Source: a virus. From it: DNA of 33,320 nt. Positions 28,787 through 33,320 of the stretch are shown in pieces. The DNA is taken from positions 1 through 33,320 of IMG/VR virus record IMGVR_UViG_3300042375_000522. The stretch is one strand, 5' to 3'. A program made the translations under genes and the position numbers. How positions within the stretch are numbered: the first letter of the stretch is position 1; every line of letters starts with the position of its first letter. The notes below the pieces were generated by a model. It was given only the letters and a program-made list of their open reading frames with translations, had not been told where the DNA came from and did not search any database.

Positions 28787-29133
28787 GTCGTTGCCTCCTG
28801 CATTGTTTGCTCAAAAGTGTGTGGCGCATTCGGCCAATCGCTGCGCTCCGTGGAATACCCTGCACGGATCGTGTTGATCCATGCGCGCACGGCTTGCATT
28901 TTGGGCGGGATTGCGCCTGCCTGCATGAACTGCACTTCCAGATCAAGAAGGCCAAGCAAGCGCATTGCTCCGTAGCCTTCATGCTCCAGCCATGATTCGG
29001 CTGTAAAGGTGGGCGGGACTTCGGCCACAGGCTCTGGCTCGTAAACTTCCCAGCCTTTGCGAACGAGGTTGTTAATGATTACTTGGTCGGATTCGGTGCG
29101 GGTTTGGTCGAGGTAGCGGAGGTGAGTTTTCAT
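28771..29133 (-). CDS. Hypothetical protein of the head/fibre block
   Basis: A 120-residue, mostly helical protein (MKTHLRYLDQTRTESDQVI) ending APHTFEQTMQEATTWL. The short conserved-looking C-terminal phrase resembles small chaperone-like or tail-fibre accessory proteins placed after a fibre gene; here the gene upstream is the LamG-like protein. That link is only inferred. It starts 2 bases after that gene's stop. Confidence 0.58.
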   Translation of the reverse strand: MKTHLRYLDQTRTESDQVIINNLVRKGWEVYEPEPVAEVPPTFTAESWLEHEGYGAMRLLGLLDLEVQFMQAGAIPPKMQAVRAWINTIRAGYSTERSDWPNAPHTFEQTMQEATTWLTN

Positions 29134-29135
29134 AA

Positions 29136-29807
29136 TTAGTTGCAGGCGATTTTAAAGGAAAATGCTAAACTTTTTTCGATTCTTTTTCTTAATGAATTGC
29201 TTGGGCTTGTAGGTAAAACAACCAAGCATCCAATATCCCCGTTTAAATAATTATAACTAGGGCTTGCAAACCCAATGCGATAGGTGCTTCCTGTTGTCCA
29301 AGTAACGGCAGACGCTGTGTTTCTATCCCAAACAACAATTTGCGGATTTGCATTTGTATTTGCAGCGGATGATCCATTTAAAAATGCCCGCTGACCAAAT
29401 GTATATTGACCGGTTGAATTAAACGACTCGCTCCCCCACAAAATTAATTTGTAATTTCCGCCATGCCACCCAGCGACTCTTTCAGCTTGGCTTCCTGCAA
29501 AATTACCTATAAGTGCATGATTTACATCACTATTCAAATCCACAACGCAAAAAACACAGTTAGCTGTATCTGTTTCATTGGGCCGCATTAAATTTGTGGA
29601 GCCGTTAAAACGCACGGTTGGGTTTCCGTTTATTATATTGGTTTTATATGTTGGCCTTTCTGAACCTGATGCAGTTGCATTTGCTGTTCCTCGTGACGAC
29701 CAATTTGATAGCAAGTCGCCATCGCTTTGAGATGCGATAAATCGACTGTCAAGAGTCAGTGTGGATTCTGCTGAATTAGGATTAAAATGTCGCTGCCGCG
29801 CTCTCAT
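29136..29807 (-). CDS. LamG/concanavalin-like surface protein, AT-rich
   Basis: A 223-residue protein starting MRARQRHFNPNSAEST. It reads as a concanavalin-like (LamG/laminin G) beta sandwich: DSRFIASQSDGDLLSNWSSR, PTYKTNIINGNPTVRFNG, then CVFCVVDL and TYRIGFASPSYNYLNGDIG, ending in the typical helix RKRIEKSLAFSF. Such domains bind sugars and decorate phage capsids or fibres. The gene is clearly AT-richer than both neighbours, pointing to recent transfer. The start is chosen one base after the upstream stop; a longer frame runs back but is a shadow of the gene before. Confidence 0.72.
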   Translation of the reverse strand: MRARQRHFNPNSAESTLTLDSRFIASQSDGDLLSNWSSRGTANATASGSERPTYKTNIINGNPTVRFNGSTNLMRPNETDTANCVFCVVDLNSDVNHALIGNFAGSQAERVAGWHGGNYKLILWGSESFNSTGQYTFGQRAFLNGSSAANTNANPQIVVWDRNTASAVTWTTGSTYRIGFASPSYNYLNGDIGCLVVLPTSPSNSLRKRIEKSLAFSFKIACN

Positions 29808-29808
29808 T

Positions 29809-30339
29809 TTAATTAAAGACGATTTCGACGCCGAGGAGGCGGGCATCGACGGCGAGGGTGTCGTTGCCGACTTGGCGGGAGATCTGGAATTGCACCGGCT
29901 CTCCGAGCGCGGGCCCGCCAGTGATTGTGACGGCGGGAGTGAGGCCAGTAATGTGAACATCGTTGGCGGCGAGAAGTGTATCATTAGTTGCCTGCAATGT
30001 GCCGAGCGCCTGATCGATTGCCTCGTCATTGGCATAGGAGCGACCAGCGATAGCCCACTCTACCGTGCCGCTGCCTGTGGTTGCCGTCCAAAAGAATCGA
30101 GCTTGAACTGTGCCGAGATTGTAATTGTTCGGCATCACCGTCATAAATTGTGCAAACTCGGTGATGGCTGTATCAAACTCAAGCGCATCGTAGTTGATTT
30201 TATTTGTTGCCATTTCCACAGAGTTCACTCCGCAGCCTGTTGTGGTTGTGGGGATGAATGCGCTGGCAGGAATCCACATGTTTGTCGATCCCGCTGTGAC
30301 TGCCGCTGCCGGTGGTGCTGGAATGTTTGCGCCAATCAT
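29809..30339 (-). CDS. Conserved phage virion protein
   Basis: A 176-residue protein with a layout I know from many phages: TNMWIPASAFIPTTTTG at the start, VEMATNKINYDALEFDTAI, a beta region, and DTLAVDARLLGVEIVF at the end. It forms a beta-rich particle component, often encoded near collagen- or fibre-type proteins; its exact place in the virion is not known. The ATG overlaps the upstream stop by ATGA. The LamG-like gene follows it by one base. Confidence 0.7.
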   Translation of the reverse strand: MIGANIPAPPAAAVTAGSTNMWIPASAFIPTTTTGCGVNSVEMATNKINYDALEFDTAITEFAQFMTVMPNNYNLGTVQARFFWTATTGSGTVEWAIAGRSYANDEAIDQALGTLQATNDTLLAANDVHITGLTPAVTITGGPALGEPVQFQISRQVGNDTLAVDARLLGVEIVFN

Positions 30340-30749
30340 GCGAATAAAATCAGTGCAGAATTTTCATTAGGTTGTGGAAAGCGAATCTCGAAAGCCCCGT
30401 CGAAAACAGGTCTGTCGTTGCCGAAGTTCAAAGTGCAGAGCACCGAGTTATTCTTACTTGCGTTGTAAACAATCGCGCCGTGCGCCGTAAATGTCGCTCG
30501 GTCGATCTTGGCATCGTTAAAAGTGATCGCGGCGTTCTTGCCGACCATCTCGGCCTTGAATCCGGTGAGCGTGATCCCTCCGCGAGTGTAGCCTTGGCCA
30601 CTCACTTCTCCTTCATCGGTGTAGTGCGCGGTCGCCGGGCCGATGTTCGCGCGCTTTGTGTAGAGCGCGATCTTGTAGGTGTCGGTTGGTTGGTGCATGC
30701 CAATCAGGAACTGGCGCTTTGCTTCGAGTGCGATGCCTTGTGCGATCAT
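30336..30749 (-). CDS. Conserved phage virion-associated protein
   Basis: A 137-residue protein: AKRQFLIGMHQPTDTYKIAL, TAHYTDEGEVSGQGYTRGG, then AIVYNASKNNSVLCTLNFG. I recognise this as a conserved phage family (a head or fibre-base protein with GYTxGG and a YNxSKxN motif) without an agreed function. It overlaps the portal stop by ATGA, so it is translated with the portal. Confidence 0.7.
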   Translation of the reverse strand: MIAQGIALEAKRQFLIGMHQPTDTYKIALYTKRANIGPATAHYTDEGEVSGQGYTRGGITLTGFKAEMVGKNAAITFNDAKIDRATFTAHGAIVYNASKNNSVLCTLNFGNDRPVFDGAFEIRFPQPNENSALILFA

Positions 30750-32974
30750 ATATTTTTCCCTCTGAATTGAGTGTTGCAGACTGCGAGCCGTTGATCGAAG
30801 TCGGGATATTCAGATTCCATCGTGGCATGAACCATGCAACGGTCGATGAAGTCTTCCTCCTGCTCGCGTGGCCCCGGCTCTGGCATGACCATCGCAATCT
30901 CAGACTGCAAGGCTTGAAAACGCCCGTGAACATCGTTCACCACTACGGCAAATTCTTTGACTTCGGGACGGGTCGCCAACCTAATGCCTTTCATCTTATC
31001 CGCTGCCCAGACCTGTCCAGCGTCTCCGCCCCACAACGCCCACGCGATGCGGCCGGCGGAGGGAAAACCGTCTTCGCCTTGTTGAAAACCCTCACCCTTT
31101 TTATCAACTTCGTGCCGTGAAAAAAACGAGTGCATTCGCTTGACGGTATCTTCGCTTAAGTTCTTTCCGTTCGAGATGTCGCGAGCGCGAGCTACACCGA
31201 TCGATGTTCCTCCGCGCTTGAATTTCTCGCGCCACTCCAGACCTTTCTCTGCCTCTGCGATCATGCCAGCTGTAGGTTTGAAGCCGTCCTCAAATGCTGC
31301 CTTTGCTTGTGTTGGTGCGGGTGCGACCTGTTCCTTACTGGGTTGTGCGTCGATGATCTCTTGTGCTGCCACTTCGTCCATTCCGAACACCGTCTTGAGG
31401 ATGATAGCAACCTGCTCTGGCGAGAGTTCGCCGCGTCCCATGCTTGCGAGGATCGCTGCCAGTGCATCCGTGCCGCCGATGCCGATGGACTCAATAAGCG
31501 GAGCCTCGATCTTCTTGCCTTCTTCCACAACACTGTCTCGGAGCAATCCTGATGCGGAGTCGGAGATTCTGCCCGGCTCAATCTGTAGCTCGATGCCGAG
31601 GTCGCGAATCATCGCGGCTTCCTTAGCCCTCGATCTCAATGCCTCTTCGTAGTCTTCGCCGCCCTCAGAGTAGATTTGCGCGGCGGTCTTCAAGCCTGCC
31701 TTCCAGAGATCGATGTCGGCGCGAGCTTCGCGCCCGTAGTCGATGCTTGCTTTGCGCGGCCAGCCCCAGCGACCGTCCAGTAAATACTCGTTATCAGGGA
31801 TCAGCCCCCGACTTGCCGCGTCGAGCAGCACGATGTTCTTGATGCGGTCGAGGAATTGAGTCTCAAGCAACCTGCGCCAGCGTGCAAATGTGCGGTCTGC
31901 CATCTCAGCTTCCATCCGCGCCATCGGGCCGGACTTGTCTGCATCGAACGAGAACCCGTAAGGCAACCCGACCGACATGCAGATGTGCGACTGCACGAGA
32001 CGCACGAACTCCCCGAACGCTCCGGTCGGGCGCGAGTTCTCAAACATCTCCATTTTCTCTCCTGGGGAGAGATAGTTCATCGTGCCGGGGTCAACGCTCT
32101 CGAGCTTCGCCCGTTGCCCGTAGTCGTTCGGCTGCGAGCTTGCGAAGTAGTCGCTGGCCTCGGCTGCACCGGTCTCCGACATGATGATGCCGGTCTGATA
32201 GCTGGCAAACTTGATCGCTTGAATCTCGGCTTTCAGCGCTTCCTGTAGGTCGCGAGCGGCGTTGAGTGCCGTGGCAAATGCAGAGCGTCCACGGTATTCG
32301 TCGAGTCGTGTAGGATCAAAGAGGTGGATAAACTCCGCTGCGGGAATCCGCGTCGGGTCAATGTATTGGTTCGAGATCGTCCGAACATAGAGTTCGTATT
32401 GGTCGGGCCGTCCGTAGTCATCGAGCACGATCCCGCCGATGTAATTGTCCGAGTCGATCAGCCGGTTGTAAGGCGAGCCGATGCGGTCACTCTCAACGCT
32501 CTGGAGTCTCAACTCACCCTGATCGCGCACGATGACAAAGCCACAGTCGCCATCGCGCAAGACCGCCATGACGGCAAGCTGCAAGAGCGTCACAAAATCG
32601 TGCCTGCGCAGGAAGTCGCACTTCGAGCACCAGTTGCGCCAGTATCGCTCGATCTTCATGTCGAGATCGCGGTCGCCGGTGCGTGCTTGGTAGTTAAGCC
32701 GCCCGGCGACATACGTTGCAAACTTCAGAAGAAGCGAACGGATGGGAGGAAAGTTGTCTGCGAGATCGCGAGCCGCACGGATCAGCTTGTATCGCTCTGT
32801 CGTGCCTGCGGTATCCTCGGCACCGGACACATTGCGGCTGATCCCGCGCTTCGTGCTGTCGAGCGCAGAATCGAATCGCCCGAAATTTCGGAGCTTGGCC
32901 TGCGAGATCATTCGCGACATCGCGGCCTGCGGTGAAATAAATGCAATCGCTTGCGTGATGATGTCTTGTTTCAT
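30746..32974 (-). CDS. Portal protein (lambda gpB type) with C-terminal extra modules
   Basis: A 742-residue protein. Residues about 30-480 are a lambda-type portal: FGRFDSALDSTKRG, ARDLADNFPPIRSLLLKFA, AVMAVLRDGDCGFVIV and HICMSVGLPYGFSFDADKSG. Portals form the dodecameric ring through which DNA enters the head. Beyond this are two modules: residues 565-662 (TAGMIAEAEKGLEWREKFKRGG, WALWGGD), a domain I know from other phage head proteins, and 706-735 with DRCMVHATMESEYPDFDQR and AVCNTQF, a Cys-containing phrase also known from phage head proteins. The start abuts the gpW-like stop (TAAATG). Confidence 0.87.
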   Translation of the reverse strand: MKQDIITQAIAFISPQAAMSRMISQAKLRNFGRFDSALDSTKRGISRNVSGAEDTAGTTERYKLIRAARDLADNFPPIRSLLLKFATYVAGRLNYQARTGDRDLDMKIERYWRNWCSKCDFLRRHDFVTLLQLAVMAVLRDGDCGFVIVRDQGELRLQSVESDRIGSPYNRLIDSDNYIGGIVLDDYGRPDQYELYVRTISNQYIDPTRIPAAEFIHLFDPTRLDEYRGRSAFATALNAARDLQEALKAEIQAIKFASYQTGIIMSETGAAEASDYFASSQPNDYGQRAKLESVDPGTMNYLSPGEKMEMFENSRPTGAFGEFVRLVQSHICMSVGLPYGFSFDADKSGPMARMEAEMADRTFARWRRLLETQFLDRIKNIVLLDAASRGLIPDNEYLLDGRWGWPRKASIDYGREARADIDLWKAGLKTAAQIYSEGGEDYEEALRSRAKEAAMIRDLGIELQIEPGRISDSASGLLRDSVVEEGKKIEAPLIESIGIGGTDALAAILASMGRGELSPEQVAIILKTVFGMDEVAAQEIIDAQPSKEQVAPAPTQAKAAFEDGFKPTAGMIAEAEKGLEWREKFKRGGTSIGVARARDISNGKNLSEDTVKRMHSFFSRHEVDKKGEGFQQGEDGFPSAGRIAWALWGGDAGQVWAADKMKGIRLATRPEVKEFAVVVNDVHGRFQALQSEIAMVMPEPGPREQEEDFIDRCMVHATMESEYPDFDQRLAVCNTQFRGKNI

Positions 32975-33223
32975 TTAGGGTAGCTGCGTAGGGAATGCTG
33001 TGACCGTGCGACGAACACGACTTCCGTTCGCGGAAGAGATCGCGGCGGTGAGTTCTTTCACGACCTGCGAAACCTCGTTGAGATTTGCGCGAGTGAACGA
33101 CCGCCCGGCTATGCTGTAGCTGGCTCCTGCCACGGCAATTGCTTCCAAACACTCGATGTATTTTGTCTGCAAACTTTGCAGGGTCGCAAGTGGTAAACCG
33201 AAAAAAGCTTTGTTGAGTCCCAT
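32975..33223 (-). CDS. gpW-like head-tail joining protein
   Basis: An 82-residue protein: GLPLATLQSLQTKYIECLEA, then YSIAGRSFTRANLNEVSQV and KELTAAI. The two helices around a short beta hairpin, ending with a helix introduced by T/S-x-x-N/D-L, are the gpW fold. In lambda, gpW sits between terminase large subunit and portal, and this gene has exactly that place. Confidence 0.75.
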   Translation of the reverse strand: MGLNKAFFGLPLATLQSLQTKYIECLEAIAVAGASYSIAGRSFTRANLNEVSQVVKELTAAISSANGSRVRRTVTAFPTQLP

Positions 33224-33238
33224 TATTAGTTGGTTGCG

Positions 33239-33320
33239 TCAACTCAAGATCGGTATGCCCCAGCGTTCCTGCGCCCTGAGTGCGCAGTCGTGCAGTGCAT
33301 CCAGCTTTTCGGAAAATTCA
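33239..33320 (-). CDS. C-terminal end of probable terminase large subunit
   Basis: Only the last 26 codons are present, ending LDALHDCALRAQERWGIPIL and Ser, then TGA. The gene continues beyond the right edge. It lies 15 bases before the gpW-like gene, which in lambda-like phages follows the terminase large subunit directly; the assignment rests on that order, as the fragment itself carries no diagnostic motif. Confidence 0.5.
   Translation of the reverse strand, partial: EFSEKLDALHDCALRAQERWGIPILS

Noticed and set aside
32694-33242. Minus-strand frame of 182 residues over the gpW-like gene
   Set aside because: It spans the gpW-like gene and the portal start in another frame, has shadow-like composition, and no recognisable domain.
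1-33320. Genes on the plus strand, tRNAs, integrase or repressor
   Set aside because: Plus-strand frames are shadows of minus-strand genes, and I saw no tRNA cloverleaf, integrase or repressor motif in the window.

Overview
The window is a slice of a tailed double-stranded DNA phage genome (free phage or prophage). Every supportable gene lies on the minus strand, so transcription runs from high to low coordinates. The order is head, tail, lysis, then replication/recombination. Most gene pairs overlap by four bases (ATGA or GTGA) or abut, which indicates long polycistronic messages with coupled translation. No integrase, repressor, tRNA or host gene is visible, so lifestyle is undecided. Several tail-tip proteins resemble, from memory, prophage proteins of Verrucomicrobia (Opitutaceae/Akkermansia type); this host guess is an inference only.

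Head and connector region (33320 to about 20600). A probable end of the large terminase is followed by a gpW-like joiner and a lambda-type portal carrying extra C-terminal modules. Next come several small virion proteins, a low-GC LamG-like protein, a prohead protease/scaffold fusion, a decoration protein and the major capsid protein with a perfect intrinsic terminator. Three sugar-transfer genes sit inside this region: a two-domain glycosyltransferase with helical repeats, a glycosyltransferase-methyltransferase fusion, and a DXD-type sugar transferase. They are followed by head-tail connector, tail terminator and tail tube genes.

Tail region (20545 to 11792). A tail assembly chaperone pair is joined by a textbook -1 slippery site (A AAA AAC) just before the stop codon of the first frame. 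Then come a tail-associated protein, the tape measure protein (with a tandem repeat near its N terminus), AT-rich tail-tip proteins, Cys-rich small proteins and a beta-rich fibre-like protein.

Lysis region (11795 to 10659). It holds two small two-helix membrane proteins (holin/antiholin candidates), a small lipoprotein (outer-spanin candidate) and an M15-type endolysin with a peptidoglycan-binding domain.

Early region (10488 to 1). It holds small accessory genes (DUF551, a DUF3780-like protein, a RuvC-like resolvase, a GIY-YIG-like protein with a disturbed reading frame), then a recombination set (Sak4-like ATPase, RecB-like nuclease, SSB-like protein). After these come a ParB/MT-A70 methyltransferase fusion behind a clear promoter and a terminator-like leader hairpin, a PD-(D/E)XK-like protein, a replisome-organizer-like protein, a candidate iteron origin, DnaB helicase and the start of a C5 cytosine methyltransferase.

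The most unusual structure is noncoding. Two adjacent copies of an element sit between 7206 and 7413. Each consists of 14 to 16 strictly phased pentamers (NGGCN) followed by AACACACTGC and a hairpin whose stem sequence differs between copies while its pairing is kept. It lies in the transcript between a RAMP-like protein of unknown function and the Sak4 gene.
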